Source of the DNA: Clostridiaceae bacterium
Lineage (GTDB): Bacteria; Cyanobacteriota; Vampirovibrionia; Gastranaerophilales; Gastranaerophilaceae
Direction: 5' to 3'
NCBI GenBank assembly: GCA_022641775.1
Contig: JALCDS010000019.1
Span: 1 to 33,085 of the forward strand
Length of the DNA: 33,085 nucleotides
This document shows positions 15,288 through 23,895 of the stretch, piece after piece. The translations under genes and the position numbers were made by a program. The number at the start of each line of letters is the position of its first letter. Within the stretch, counting starts at the first letter, position 1. The notes below the pieces were generated by a model. It saw only the letters and a program-made list of their open reading frames with translations. It ran no database searches and was not told the DNA's origin.

Positions 15288-16458
15288 GCTTATTTTCTGC
15301 AAACAATTTATTTATTACAAATGGAGCTGCAACAGCAGGTATTAGTGATACGCATAATAGTACAGGAATAATTCCGTTTGCCTGTGCGATAAATCCTATG
15401 CCTGTCATAAATATTGCAACAATTCCCCAAGAAAATCCGTTTATAAACCCACCGATTATACTCTTATAATCAGGAATAACACTCTGCGCCATAACCATCG
15501 TTATAGGCATTGCCATCATTGTTGTTAAGCCCATCAATATATAAATACATAATGCAATTGTAGGTAATATTTTATAAGTATATGCAAATGCAATCATTAA
15601 CGGTAATGTAGCCATCAAAGATACATAAAATACTTTAGGCGTACCAAATTTTTGTTCTATCTTTCCGCTGATTAAAGAACCTATCCCACCCGCAAATGTA
15701 AAGGCAAACAATGCAAACCCGATATAAAACGGATTTCTACCCAAATCTTTCCACAAGAACGGTAATAATATCGTACTTGAAGTTGTTACAAGCGTTTTTA
15801 ATATTGAAATTACAATTAATAAATTTAGCTTTCTATTTTTTAATATTGAAGAAAAAGCAACTCCAAACTTTTTGGATTCAACTTTAATTCCGGTATTAGA
15901 AATTTTCGGGATACATATAAACATTACAAAGGCTAAAAGAACCCCAAAGATACATAAATAAGGCATGTGTGCCAAGCCTAAAAACTGTGTCACTCCTGCT
16001 GAAACAATAGGTCCTAAAGAAAACCCAACAGTACCAAGTCCAATAAACGCTCCCATATTTTTCGATGCATCAGAACGCGCAAACCTTACAGAGAATCCAA
16101 GCGCTTGAGGATGAAAGATACTTGAACCTAAACTTCCCAGTATTATAAAAATAATTAAATAATACAAACTATGAGCACATGGAGCCAATGATATAAAAAC
16201 CGAAGACATCAATAATCCCCAGAATATAAAAGAACGTTTTATAATATTATCAGCAAAAAAGCCAAATATTGGCTGCAACAAAGATGCACATATATGTGAA
16301 AGGCTCAATACTATTGTTGCAACAGCCATTGAAATCCCGAGTTTTACAGCAATAAACGGCATAATAGGATTCAACATGCCTGTATAAATATCATTTACAA
16401 AATGTGCAGCATCCAACCACATTGGAGGTAAATTTTCTTTTTTAAAAGCAAACTTCAT
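15271..16458 (-). CDS. MFS transporter, Fsr (fosmidomycin-resistance) type
   Basis: 395 aa with twelve membrane segments, the usual MFS size. N-terminus HFVNDIYTGMLNPIMPFI and the loop-2/3 block ADNIIKRSFIFWG resemble the fosmidomycin-resistance branch (E. coli Fsr, 'SHLLNDMIQSLI…YP'). LGSSIFHPQALGFSVRFA also fits this branch. It probably exports a small molecule; substrate unknown. A TTG at 16479 would add seven residues but has no ribosome site. The ATG at 16458 is preferred. A TATAAT (16473-16468) sits 9 nt before it, so it may have its own very short leader. It lies 35 bp after lgt on the same strand. Confidence 0.85.
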   Translation of the reverse strand: MKFAFKKENLPPMWLDAAHFVNDIYTGMLNPIMPFIAVKLGISMAVATIVLSLSHICASLLQPIFGFFADNIIKRSFIFWGLLMSSVFISLAPCAHSLYYLIIFIILGSLGSSIFHPQALGFSVRFARSDASKNMGAFIGLGTVGFSLGPIVSAGVTQFLGLAHMPYLCIFGVLLAFVMFICIPKISNTGIKVESKKFGVAFSSILKNRKLNLLIVISILKTLVTTSSTILLPFLWKDLGRNPFYIGFALFAFTFAGGIGSLISGKIEQKFGTPKVFYVSLMATLPLMIAFAYTYKILPTIALCIYILMGLTTMMAMPITMVMAQSVIPDYKSIIGGFINGFSWGIVAIFMTGIGFIAQANGIIPVLLCVSLIPAVAAPFVINKLFAENKLKLNN

Positions 16459-16493
16459 AATAGAAAAATTATAAAACAAAATAACTAATAAAA

Positions 16494-17279
16494 CTACTTA
16501 CTATGTTTTAATGTAAACGGCATACAAACAAAAGCAATAAAAATAAGAATAACCGACATAATTTGGGCTACGGGAATCCCATGAATATTCAACACACTAT
16601 CGATTCTCAAACTCTCCGTATATATTCTTACCAACGAATACAAAATCAAATAAAGACAAGTTATAAATCCCGGATTTTTTGAGCATTTTTTAAACAACAA
16701 AATCAGCACTAAAAATACCACAAAATCTAAAACACTCTCATATAAAAATGTTGGATGGAAATAACTTACATTTGCAAACTCAGCAGGTCTGTTGGCTAAC
16801 GGAATATACAATTTCAATAATCCATTATACGGTAATCCAAAAGCTTCAGAATTAAAGAAATTGCCCCATCTACCGATTGATTGAGCTAACGCAGTTCCAC
16901 ACATAAATGAATCAAATACATTCAATACATTCATCTTATAATAGCTTGCACTATACCATAATGCCAAAAGTCCGAATATCAGCATTCCATGAACTGACAG
17001 ACCACCTTGGCGAAAATCAACAATCTGGAACGGTTCAAACATATAATAGTGAAAATTCACAAAACAATAGTATAATCTAGCCCCGATAATTCCCAAAATA
17101 ATAACTAATGGAGAAAAATCAAAAAATCTAGGAGCTTTTTCTTTATCACAAAATGTTTTGTACAAATAGTATGCAGTATAAATGCCGGCCAATATTGCAA
17201 TTGCTAACACAACGCCATAAAAATAAATTTTAAATCCCAAAATACTAAATGCAACATCTCCTGGTGATTTTAGTATCAT
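16494..17279 (-). CDS. lgt: Prolipoprotein diacylglyceryl transferase
   Basis: 261 aa, seven membrane segments. Inner-membrane enzyme that moves diacylglyceryl from phosphatidylglycerol to the lipobox Cys of prolipoproteins, the first step of lipoprotein maturation. Motifs: GARLYYC (Arg of the substrate pocket), GLSVHG (His97), and the Lgt signature GRWGNFFNSEAFG (136-148), then FHPTFLYES. The second Gly of the usual HGG is Met here. Its ATG overlaps the stop of the upstream TPR lipoprotein gene by 4 bp (ATGA), so the enzyme is translationally coupled to one of its own likely substrates. Confidence 0.94.
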   Translation of the reverse strand: MILKSPGDVAFSILGFKIYFYGVVLAIAILAGIYTAYYLYKTFCDKEKAPRFFDFSPLVIILGIIGARLYYCFVNFHYYMFEPFQIVDFRQGGLSVHGMLIFGLLALWYSASYYKMNVLNVFDSFMCGTALAQSIGRWGNFFNSEAFGLPYNGLLKLYIPLANRPAEFANVSYFHPTFLYESVLDFVVFLVLILLFKKCSKNPGFITCLYLILYSLVRIYTESLRIDSVLNIHGIPVAQIMSVILIFIAFVCMPFTLKHSK

Positions 17280-17866
17280 AAGCCCTTATCTTCATACTGA
17301 GATGCCATATCTTTTAATTCGGAAATTTTAGATTTTGCATCTTCAACAGTTGTAGCATCCTTTGATTTGTCTATATAAATGCCGTAATCATCTTCGGCTT
17401 GAGTCAACAAGTCATAAACAGCCTTTTTAGAAACCTTAGATAATTTTGGTTTGGCACCATTCAGCTTATCAATTTGTTCCTGAGTTAGTTTTGTATAAGT
17501 CCCGTCAGGATTCATAGCAACATATCCGGTCGTAATATCTTCCGCCAAATTTTGTTCACAAACAGCTAATGAATAATATGCATCAGCAAAATCAGGATTC
17601 AATTTTATTGCACTGTTATATGCATCAACAGCACTTGAATAATCTTCGTCCTTTGTATATGCAACAGCCAAATTGTAATAGCTTTCAAATACGGAAGGAT
17701 CTAAATCTATACTCGATTTCAAACGAGCAATAGCCCCTTGGTAATCACCTTTATCCATATAAAACTTTGCTTTTGTGTTCAATTCTTGAACTGCCAAATT
17801 GTTTATACATGCAGTTGAAAATATTGAAATAATAAGTACAACCAACAGCAACAACGCTTTTTTCAT
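17276..17866 (-). CDS. TPR-repeat lipoprotein
   Basis: 196 aa. Residues 1-20 form a lipoprotein signal (MKKALLLLVVLIISIFSTAC) with Cys20 as the acylation site. The lipobox S-T-A-C lacks the preferred Leu at -3. Residues about 30-108 hold two clear TPR units and part of a third (AKFYMDKGDYQGAIARLKSS, then YNLAVAYTKDEDYSSAVDAY, then YSLAVCEQNLAED). The C-terminal third is Lys/Asp-rich. It is likely a periplasm-facing scaffold. GGGAGAG lies upstream of the ATG and a near-consensus promoter is present. First gene of the lipoprotein-lgt-(MFS) unit. Confidence 0.85.
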   Translation of the reverse strand: MKKALLLLVVLIISIFSTACINNLAVQELNTKAKFYMDKGDYQGAIARLKSSIDLDPSVFESYYNLAVAYTKDEDYSSAVDAYNSAIKLNPDFADAYYSLAVCEQNLAEDITTGYVAMNPDGTYTKLTQEQIDKLNGAKPKLSKVSKKAVYDLLTQAEDDYGIYIDKSKDATTVEDAKSKISELKDMASQYEDKGL

Positions 17867-17902
17867 GGATTTTCTCTCCCAAAACTCTCATTAACAACTA
17901 TT

Positions 17903-17931
17903 ATTATAAATTAATCTAAATAATTTGGCAA
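17903..17931 (-). promoter_or_regulatory. Promoter of the lipoprotein-lgt operon
   Basis: Minus strand TTGCCA (17931-17926), 17 nt, TATAAT (17908-17903). Near-consensus and well placed for the ATG at 17866. Confidence 0.8.
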
Positions 17932-17965
17932 ATTTTATAAATTTAAGTTACAATAAGTGAGTACA

Positions 17966-17974
17966 TGCTAATAT
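17966..17974 (+). promoter_or_regulatory. Extended -10 promoter of the zinc-finger gene run
   Basis: TGCTAATAT ends 21 nt before the ATG at 17996. Unlike the leaderless cases, an AAGGAG (17985-17990) fits in the leader. The -35 is weak. Confidence 0.5.
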
Positions 17975-17995
17975 TTTATTTTAAAAGGAGCAATT

Positions 17996-18283
17996 ATGTC
18001 AAAAGATAAAGTGGTTAAACTAGGCGACGCAAAGAGAAGCAGAAAAGAACATATTGAGAAAGCCGAAGCTTCACATCATGATGAAACTGCTCAAGAGCCT
18101 GTATATTGCAGTTTTTGTCACAGACCTAATACTCAGGTATTAAAAATGGTCAAAGGTCCCGGAGTAAACATCTGCTCAGAATGCGCAATGATAGCTGTAC
18201 AATACTTAATTTTAAACGATAGGATGCCATCGGCTGAAGCCCAACAAATTCTTGATGCATTCTGGGGGAAAGCCGAAAGATGA
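17996..18283 (+). CDS. Stand-alone ClpX-type C4 zinc finger protein
   Basis: 95 aa. Residues 36-75 match the N-terminal zinc-binding domain of ClpX: YCSFCHRP (Cys38, Cys41), then NICSECAMIAVQYLI (Cys60, Cys63). In ClpX this domain dimerises and binds adaptors and substrates such as SspB, lambda O and MuA. Here the AAA+ ATPase that normally follows is missing, and a Lys/Arg-rich 30-residue N-terminus precedes the finger. It is complete, with AAGGAG 5 nt from the ATG. Its stop overlaps the next gene's start (ATGA), so the two are translationally coupled. It may compete with or feed ClpX, or act elsewhere. Confidence 0.85.
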   Translation: MSKDKVVKLGDAKRSRKEHIEKAEASHHDETAQEPVYCSFCHRPNTQVLKMVKGPGVNICSECAMIAVQYLILNDRMPSAEAQQILDAFWGKAER

Positions 18284-19878
18284 TGGACAATTCAAAACAG
18301 CTCAATCCCTTTGAGATAAAAGCCGAATTAAATTCTCTTTATGCTAAATTAAAGGGAATTCAAGATTTTGAAAATTATCCTGTTCATTTTAGAATTTTAG
18401 ACGCGCAAGAAGATAAAAATATTATCGTAAAGTTGCTTTTCAAAGAACTTGCCAATGCAAAAGAAAATGCGACTTTGATAAAATTTTTACTTTTAAGGTA
18501 CGCCGATAAAAAAGAATTAATTTCAAAACTATGGGATTTAATTAAAAACCCGATGAGTGCAAATCTTGCCAAAATAATTGCACTTGATATATTGAGGGAC
18601 ATTGATACAGATTGGAGCTACGAAAACTGTGAGAGCTATCTGGACAATCCGGATGAACTCATTGATGAAGATACTAAAAGACTACTCACAACTGCAATAA
18701 TAAACCCTGAAGTACAAATAGACTTTTTAGATTTTTTAAATTCACTTGGTGAAGATGATAAAATAACACTAGTAAATTCGCTTGCTGACGATTATTCCGG
18801 AGATGAACTTGCCAATATTCTAATACCGGTATTTTTATCACAACCTGAAACAAATGCCGGCAAAAAAGCATTGGAGTTATTGAGCAATTCTCGCTCACAA
18901 TTAGCATATCATGCACTTCTTACGGCTAACTCAATTGTTCCATATTCCTCAAGTTTAAGAATTAAAAAAGCTATTTCTACTCTAAAACTTTCCGGCATAC
19001 GAGAAGATAACTCAGATGAATTTTACAAAAAGCTGCTAAAGGATTCGACTCCTTATAAATTTTATGCAACAGATCCTGACGGCGGGGGAAATCAAGCCCT
19101 TATTTTTTCCAGAATAAAGCCTGAAGGCAAAGTTCAATTCGTTGCTATTGTAATAAATGATTATTGTGGAATTAGAGACTGTTTTGGGTTCAATGAGATA
19201 TCAAAATTTGAATGCGACACAATTATAAGTCGATTTTACAAGGCGGAAAATGCAATTTCTATTGAGCCTACAGAGATGAAAAGGCTGCTAGAATATGGCG
19301 AAAAGATTGCTAAAGAATCTAATAATACACATATTCCATACGAATACGTTTGTTGGAGAAATTTGCTTGCTGATATAATGTATGACAATAAAACAATAAA
19401 AGAAACTCTTGATGAAAAATTTCAAGCAAAACCTATTAACAAAAACGAATTTGATAAAATTTCACAATTTGAATTTATGGATTATTGGTTTTTGGATGAA
19501 GGGTACAGTGATGAGTTTGAACTATTCTTACAAAATCTAAATACAAAATTAGCACTTAATGTCGATTTTGATATTGATAAGATGGTAAATGAAGAATTTA
19601 ACAATATATTTTACGAAGAAGAACGCAAAATTTGGATAAACAGGATATTGATGTGTGCATATTTGGCCTTAATCAGCAACAATATTGTAGCTACAGAATT
19701 CTTATATAATTTATATTATTCTGATGAATACAAAAATGAATTACTAAAACTTATTTTAAAGAAAAGTATTTATGAATACTATGTAAATCTAAAAGAAACA
19801 GGAAATGGGCTTTTCTCAAAAAATGTAATTGAAGATATTGTAAATAATATTGAAAAAAAATGGGTTCAAAATGTATAA
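18280..19878 (+). CDS. 532-aa protein of unknown function, largely helical
   Basis: Not recognised. Acidic, Leu/Ile/Asp/Glu/Asn-rich. The first ~240 residues look like short paired helices of HEAT/armadillo type (KIIALDILRDIDTDW; SGDELANILIPVFLSQP; AGKKALELLSNSRSQLAYHAL). A more beta-like middle (about 265-310: YKFYATDPDGGGNQALIFSR, then VQFVAIVINDY) is followed by another helical part to the end. No signal peptide or membrane helix, so probably a cytoplasmic scaffold. It starts at overlapping ATG codons (18280/18283) inside the end of the ClpX-finger gene, which makes that protein its likeliest partner. The 3' end overlaps ruvX by 8 bp. Confidence 0.75.
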   Translation: MMDNSKQLNPFEIKAELNSLYAKLKGIQDFENYPVHFRILDAQEDKNIIVKLLFKELANAKENATLIKFLLLRYADKKELISKLWDLIKNPMSANLAKIIALDILRDIDTDWSYENCESYLDNPDELIDEDTKRLLTTAIINPEVQIDFLDFLNSLGEDDKITLVNSLADDYSGDELANILIPVFLSQPETNAGKKALELLSNSRSQLAYHALLTANSIVPYSSSLRIKKAISTLKLSGIREDNSDEFYKKLLKDSTPYKFYATDPDGGGNQALIFSRIKPEGKVQFVAIVINDYCGIRDCFGFNEISKFECDTIISRFYKAENAISIEPTEMKRLLEYGEKIAKESNNTHIPYEYVCWRNLLADIMYDNKTIKETLDEKFQAKPINKNEFDKISQFEFMDYWFLDEGYSDEFELFLQNLNTKLALNVDFDIDKMVNEEFNNIFYEEERKIWINRILMCAYLALISNNIVATEFLYNLYYSDEYKNELLKLILKKSIYEYYVNLKETGNGLFSKNVIEDIVNNIEKKWVQNV

Positions 19879-20278
19879 GGTAATGGCACTTGATATAGGT
19901 ACAAAAAGAATTGGAATTGCACTCAGCGATTACCTTTTAATTTTGGCAAACGGACATTCATACATTCCACGGATGCCGGAAGATAGAGCACTTGAAGCAA
20001 TTTATAAAATTGTGAAAGAAAATAACGTCCAAAAGATAGTTGTCGGAGTTCCTCTAAATATGGATGGTTCAAAAGGATTTCAGGCTGAAGATTGCATCAA
20101 TTTTTCAAAAGCAATAAAAGGCTATGAAATAATCTATGAAGATGAAAGACTAACCTCCGATACTGCAGAAGAAAATTTGAGAAATAAAAAAATAGATTTT
20201 AGAAAAGATAAAGGACTAGTTGACATAGAAAGTGCATGCATTATTCTTGAACAGTATTTATCTAAAAAAATTTTATGA
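19871..20278 (+). CDS. ruvX: RuvX/YqgF family nuclease (pre-16S rRNA processing)
   Basis: 135 aa, typical length. RNase H-like fold with MALDIGTKRIGIALSD (first catalytic Asp), VVGVPLNMDGS, YEDERLTSDTAEE, and the C-terminal DIESACIILEQYL (last acidic residue). In E. coli YqgF takes part in 16S rRNA 5'-end maturation. A TTG at 19850 would extend the protein by seven residues without a ribosome site. The ATG at 19871 matches family length and overlaps the upstream gene by 8 bp. The pairing with a DUF1292 gene just downstream is a well-known arrangement in Firmicutes (yrrK-yrzB). Confidence 0.92.
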   Translation: MYKVMALDIGTKRIGIALSDYLLILANGHSYIPRMPEDRALEAIYKIVKENNVQKIVVGVPLNMDGSKGFQAEDCINFSKAIKGYEIIYEDERLTSDTAEENLRNKKIDFRKDKGLVDIESACIILEQYLSKKIL

Positions 20279-20316
20279 TAGAATAATTGATGTATTAACC
20301 TGAAAGGAAAAAAATT

Positions 20317-20592
20317 ATGGCAGATGAAAATCAAATTATTGAAACTACAGACGAACAGGGCAATGTATTTAAATTTGAATTGTACGATGTAATAGATTTT
20401 GAAGACAAAGAATATGCTCTTTTAGTTCCGATAGAAGCAGAAGAAGCTTCTGATGATGAGGAAATTGTAATAATGCGTCTTACTCAAGAAGGTGACGAAT
20501 ACTCATTTGAAACAATTGATAATGAAGATGAATTTAATAATGTTAAAAATTACATCGAAGCAATGGGTGATGAACTCGGCGAGGAAGAATAA
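20317..20592 (+). CDS. DUF1292 (YrzB-like) protein
   Basis: 91 aa, very acidic. Matches DUF1292: EQGNVFKFELYDVIDFEDKEYALLVP followed by EEIVIMRLTQEG and a final EFNNVKNYIEA. Function unknown in all organisms where the family is found. It lies 38 bp after ruvX, in the classic ruvX-DUF1292 order. AAAGGA precedes the ATG. Its stop codon is immediately followed by the TTG start of the Clp_N gene, and that gene's ribosome site (GAGGAAG) is within the last codons of this one. Confidence 0.88.
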   Translation: MADENQIIETTDEQGNVFKFELYDVIDFEDKEYALLVPIEAEEASDDEEIVIMRLTQEGDEYSFETIDNEDEFNNVKNYIEAMGDELGEEE

Positions 20593-21945
20593 TTGTTTGA
20601 AAAGTTTACCGAAAAAGCAATAAATGTTGTAAGCACATCAAAACAAATTGCAAAAGAAATGGACTCTACATGCGTCGTTTCTGAGCATCTTTTGCTTGCT
20701 CTGGTTAGAGAAGCAAAAGGAATTTGCCTCAAGATTTTTCAATCTTATGATATTACATATGAAAAATTATTGGCATACGTAGCACAAAACAAAGACTTTG
20801 GTAAATATGAAACTACTGCAGAATTAGTTTTCAGCAATCACTATAAAGACATATTAAAAAACTGTCTTGATTTTGCTCACAAATCAGGAAATAGTACAGT
20901 TTTGTATGAGCATTTATTACTTGCCGTCCTTTATGATACAAAATCTGAAAATGTAAATATATTAACTCATTTCGGGTTTGATATGGAAAAATCATGCACG
21001 CTTTTAAAGAAACTTGTCCAAAGAAAAACGAGAGCAATGTATCATCCTGAATTTGAAGAAACAAAAGAGAATGAATATGAGAAAATTCAATCTCCGGAAA
21101 CACTTTTTGATGTAGAAGAATCCTCAAAAGTATTTGAACGAGCAGTATCAAAATTATCAGCTTCAAATTACGAGATTTTGGGAACAGAACAAATAATTTC
21201 TTCAATTTTGGAAGATAAGGATTCTGAACTCTCAAAAATAATGGCTCAATACGGAATTACAGATGACAATTTTAACGCAGCTCTTTCTAACATTCAATCA
21301 AGACAATCAGAATATGAAGAAAGACAAATAATTTTCACGCCAAATGCTTTTTTAACAATGAACTTGGCTCTACAAACCGCAAAGGAACTTGGTTCCTCTG
21401 TAGTCCTTCCGGAACATATAGTTTTGGGACTATTGAAAGCAAAAAAAGGAATTGCATACGATATATTCAAACAAATGAGAATATCTGACAATGACTTGGC
21501 TCACAGTATTATAAAACCTATTGAAAAACAAATGCCTGAAACACTTACAATTCTAAGACTTGCGAAAGAAGAAACAAGAAGACTTGGCAAAAGCGTTGTA
21601 GGTACTGAAATGTTTCTACTTGGAATTATCGGAGAAGCAACAGGCATTGGCGCAAGAGTCCTTGAAAATCTTGAAATCACAATAAAAGATGCCCGAATCA
21701 TTGTTGAAAGAATGATTGGATTTGGAAATGAATATTTTGATAAAGAAATAATTTTCACAAAACGTGCCAAAAAGGTTCTCGAATTAGCTTGGGAACTTGC
21801 CAAAAAAGAAAAGAAAAATAAAATAGAATCAGCTCATATGCTACTTGCTATAACACAAGTTCAGGATTGCCTGGCAATGAAAGCTCTAGAACAACTTGGA
21901 GTTGATGCCGTTGAAATCAAAGAAGGTATTAAAAAATATCAATAA
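20593..21945 (+). CDS. Six-fold Clp_N repeat protein without an AAA+ ATPase
   Basis: 450 aa, starting at TTG with GAGGAAG upstream. The N-terminus (FEKFTEKAINVVSTSKQIAK … VVSEHLLLALVRE) is a clear ClpC/ClpB-type N domain. The ~65-residue motif can be traced six times (about 2-63, 78-142, 168-234, 246-310, 315-375 and 386-449), each with an xEHLLLAxL-like helix (YEHLLLAVL, GTEQIISSI, PEHIVLGLL, GTEMFLLGI, SAHMLLAIT). Repeat 3 is the most worn. There is no Walker A, Walker B or P-element anywhere. In ClpA/B/C these domains bind substrates and adaptors. It is probably an adaptor, inhibitor or chaperone-like scaffold for Clp. Translationally coupled to DUF1292 and tilS. Confidence 0.88.
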   Translation: MFEKFTEKAINVVSTSKQIAKEMDSTCVVSEHLLLALVREAKGICLKIFQSYDITYEKLLAYVAQNKDFGKYETTAELVFSNHYKDILKNCLDFAHKSGNSTVLYEHLLLAVLYDTKSENVNILTHFGFDMEKSCTLLKKLVQRKTRAMYHPEFEETKENEYEKIQSPETLFDVEESSKVFERAVSKLSASNYEILGTEQIISSILEDKDSELSKIMAQYGITDDNFNAALSNIQSRQSEYEERQIIFTPNAFLTMNLALQTAKELGSSVVLPEHIVLGLLKAKKGIAYDIFKQMRISDNDLAHSIIKPIEKQMPETLTILRLAKEETRRLGKSVVGTEMFLLGIIGEATGIGARVLENLEITIKDARIIVERMIGFGNEYFDKEIIFTKRAKKVLELAWELAKKEKKNKIESAHMLLAITQVQDCLAMKALEQLGVDAVEIKEGIKKYQ

Positions 21946-23282
21946 TGGTTGATTTAATTCAAAATGTTGAACTTTTTTTGAAAAAATACAAACTGGAACA
22001 ACAGAAAAATATTTTAGTTGCTTTTTCAGGAGGTGTGGATTCAATGTGTTTGGCAGATATTTTAGCAAAACTCTCATCTAAATATAAGTTTAAGATAACA
22101 TTAATTCATCTAAATCATAACTGGCGAGGGGTGGAAAGCAAACAAGAAGAAGAAAATGCAAAACACTTTGCCAAAAGTAAAAACATTGAATTTTATTCTG
22201 AAACACTACCGATTGATACACCACACACTGAAACTGCAGCAAGAGAACTTCGTTATGAATTCTTTGAAAATTGCGCAAATAAATTTGATTCAAGTATTGT
22301 TTTAACAGCACACAATGCGAATGATAATGCCGAAACTATTTTGTACAGAATTACAAAGGGAACAGGTATTATAGGACTTTGCGGGATACAGGAACATCGG
22401 GATATTTATTATAGACCGCTATTAAATGTAAAAAGGGCAGATATTGAGCAATATGCAATAGAAAACAATTTGAATCCAAATCATGATAGTTCAAACGAAA
22501 ATACAAAATACAAAAGAAATTTGATAAGAAAAGATATCTTACCGGAAATGAAAAAGATAAATCCGGATATAATTGATACCGTAAATTCACTTATTACTAA
22601 TGCTATCAATGATAACAAAATAATTGATGAATATTTATCCGGTATAAAATTAAAAATAAAAAAAGATAATAGCTATATTACAAAAGCATTTACGAACCTT
22701 TCATCGGAAATTCAAGACAGACTTGTTTATGACATTTTTCAAGACTACAAATTGGATTATGACCGTAAAACAATAGAAAAAATCCGTGATTTTATTAACA
22801 CCAATCAAGATGCTAAAAACGGTAAAACTACATCACTCAATAACAATTTGTGGATTTTTGTAAATTCTGACAAAATAGAAGTCATAAAAAAAGAAATTCC
22901 ATTATCAATAAATTTAAAAATAACAAAAACCGGTAAATATGAGCTACCAAACAAAATATTTGAAATTGCAGAATGTTCAGACATGCAAACGAAATTTCCG
23001 AAAGATTCTGATAACATAGCGTATGTTAATTTGTCAAACACAAAAATAAATTTTGAACTGCGTACACGCGAAGATGGAGATATTATCCGGCCGTTAGGTT
23101 GTCTTGGTATGCAAAAATTAAAAAAATATATAAATTCAAAAAAAATTCCAAAACATGAAAGGGACAATTTACTTTTGCTGGCAAACGGTAAAGAAATTTT
23201 ATGGGTAATAGGACTTGGAATCAGCGAAAAAATAAAAGTTGAAAAGACTCCGACACATGTGCTAAAGTTATATGATAAATAG
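21945..23282 (+). CDS. tilS: tRNA(Ile)-lysidine synthase
   Basis: 445 aa. N-terminal PP-loop ATPase with SGGVDS (27-32), HLNHNWRG, the TAARELRYEFFEN block and TAHNANDNAETILYRI. The C-terminal substrate-binding domain has LRTREDGDIIRPLG and KKYINSKKIPKHERD. It converts cytidine 34 of tRNA-Ile(CAU) to lysidine so that it reads AUA, an abundant codon in this AT-rich sequence. Its ATG shares one base with the upstream stop (TAATG). hpt follows after 10 bp, a conserved pairing. Confidence 0.95.
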   Translation: MVDLIQNVELFLKKYKLEQQKNILVAFSGGVDSMCLADILAKLSSKYKFKITLIHLNHNWRGVESKQEEENAKHFAKSKNIEFYSETLPIDTPHTETAARELRYEFFENCANKFDSSIVLTAHNANDNAETILYRITKGTGIIGLCGIQEHRDIYYRPLLNVKRADIEQYAIENNLNPNHDSSNENTKYKRNLIRKDILPEMKKINPDIIDTVNSLITNAINDNKIIDEYLSGIKLKIKKDNSYITKAFTNLSSEIQDRLVYDIFQDYKLDYDRKTIEKIRDFINTNQDAKNGKTTSLNNNLWIFVNSDKIEVIKKEIPLSINLKITKTGKYELPNKIFEIAECSDMQTKFPKDSDNIAYVNLSNTKINFELRTREDGDIIRPLGCLGMQKLKKYINSKKIPKHERDNLLLLANGKEILWVIGLGISEKIKVEKTPTHVLKLYDK

Positions 23283-23292
23283 AGGTTGAATT

Positions 23293-23829
23293 ATGAAAAT
23301 AAAATTAGAAAATTTAAAAGTTTTGTTCAGTGAAGATCAAATTCAAACGAGAATAAAAGAACTTGCAACAGAATTGAATAAATTCTATAAAGGCGAAGAA
23401 GTTTATGCAATTTGCGTTTTAAAAGGTGCAGTATTATTTGCCATTGACCTTGTAAAGAGTCTTGATATGCCACTAAAAATGGAATTTATAAAACTATCAA
23501 GCTATGCCGGAGGAACAACTACCACCGGAAAAGTAAATGCGGTTGATATTTCATTACCGGATTTGAACGGTAAAAATGTACTTATTATTGAAGATATTGT
23601 TGATACAGGTTTAACTGCAAAGTTTTTACTTGAATTCATAAAAATAAATTTTAAAACAAAATCTACAAAATTCTGTTCACTATTGGATAAAAAAATAACA
23701 AGAAAAGTAGAAGTTGAACCAGATTATTATGGTTTTGAAATTGATAACAAGTTCGTAGTTGGCTATGGTCTTGATTATGAGGGCTATTTTAGAAATCTTA
23801 GATATATAGGTTATGCAGAAACAAAATAA
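23293..23829 (+). CDS. hpt: Hypoxanthine phosphoribosyltransferase
   Basis: 178 aa, standard length. Purine salvage enzyme joining hypoxanthine or guanine to PRPP. Motifs: YAICVLKGAVLFAIDL (flexible-loop start), SSYAGGTTTTG, the PRPP-binding VLIIEDIVDTGLTA (96-109), and VVGYGLDYEGYFRNL near the end. AGAGG lies upstream of the ATG. Last gene of the plus-strand run that begins at 17996. Confidence 0.95.
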   Translation: MKIKLENLKVLFSEDQIQTRIKELATELNKFYKGEEVYAICVLKGAVLFAIDLVKSLDMPLKMEFIKLSSYAGGTTTTGKVNAVDISLPDLNGKNVLIIEDIVDTGLTAKFLLEFIKINFKTKSTKFCSLLDKKITRKVEVEPDYYGFEIDNKFVVGYGLDYEGYFRNLRYIGYAETK

Positions 23830-23837
23830 CCATAGGA

Positions 23838-23866
23838 TTGATTTTTTTTTAAAAATATAGTACACT
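23838..23866 (+). promoter_or_regulatory. Promoter of the membrane protein gene
   Basis: TTGATT (23838-23843), 17 nt, TACACT (23861-23866). It begins 9 bp after the hpt stop, so the next gene is probably a separate unit. Confidence 0.55.
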
Positions 23867-23895
23867 ATAAAAGTATAGAAAAGAGGGGTTAAGTT

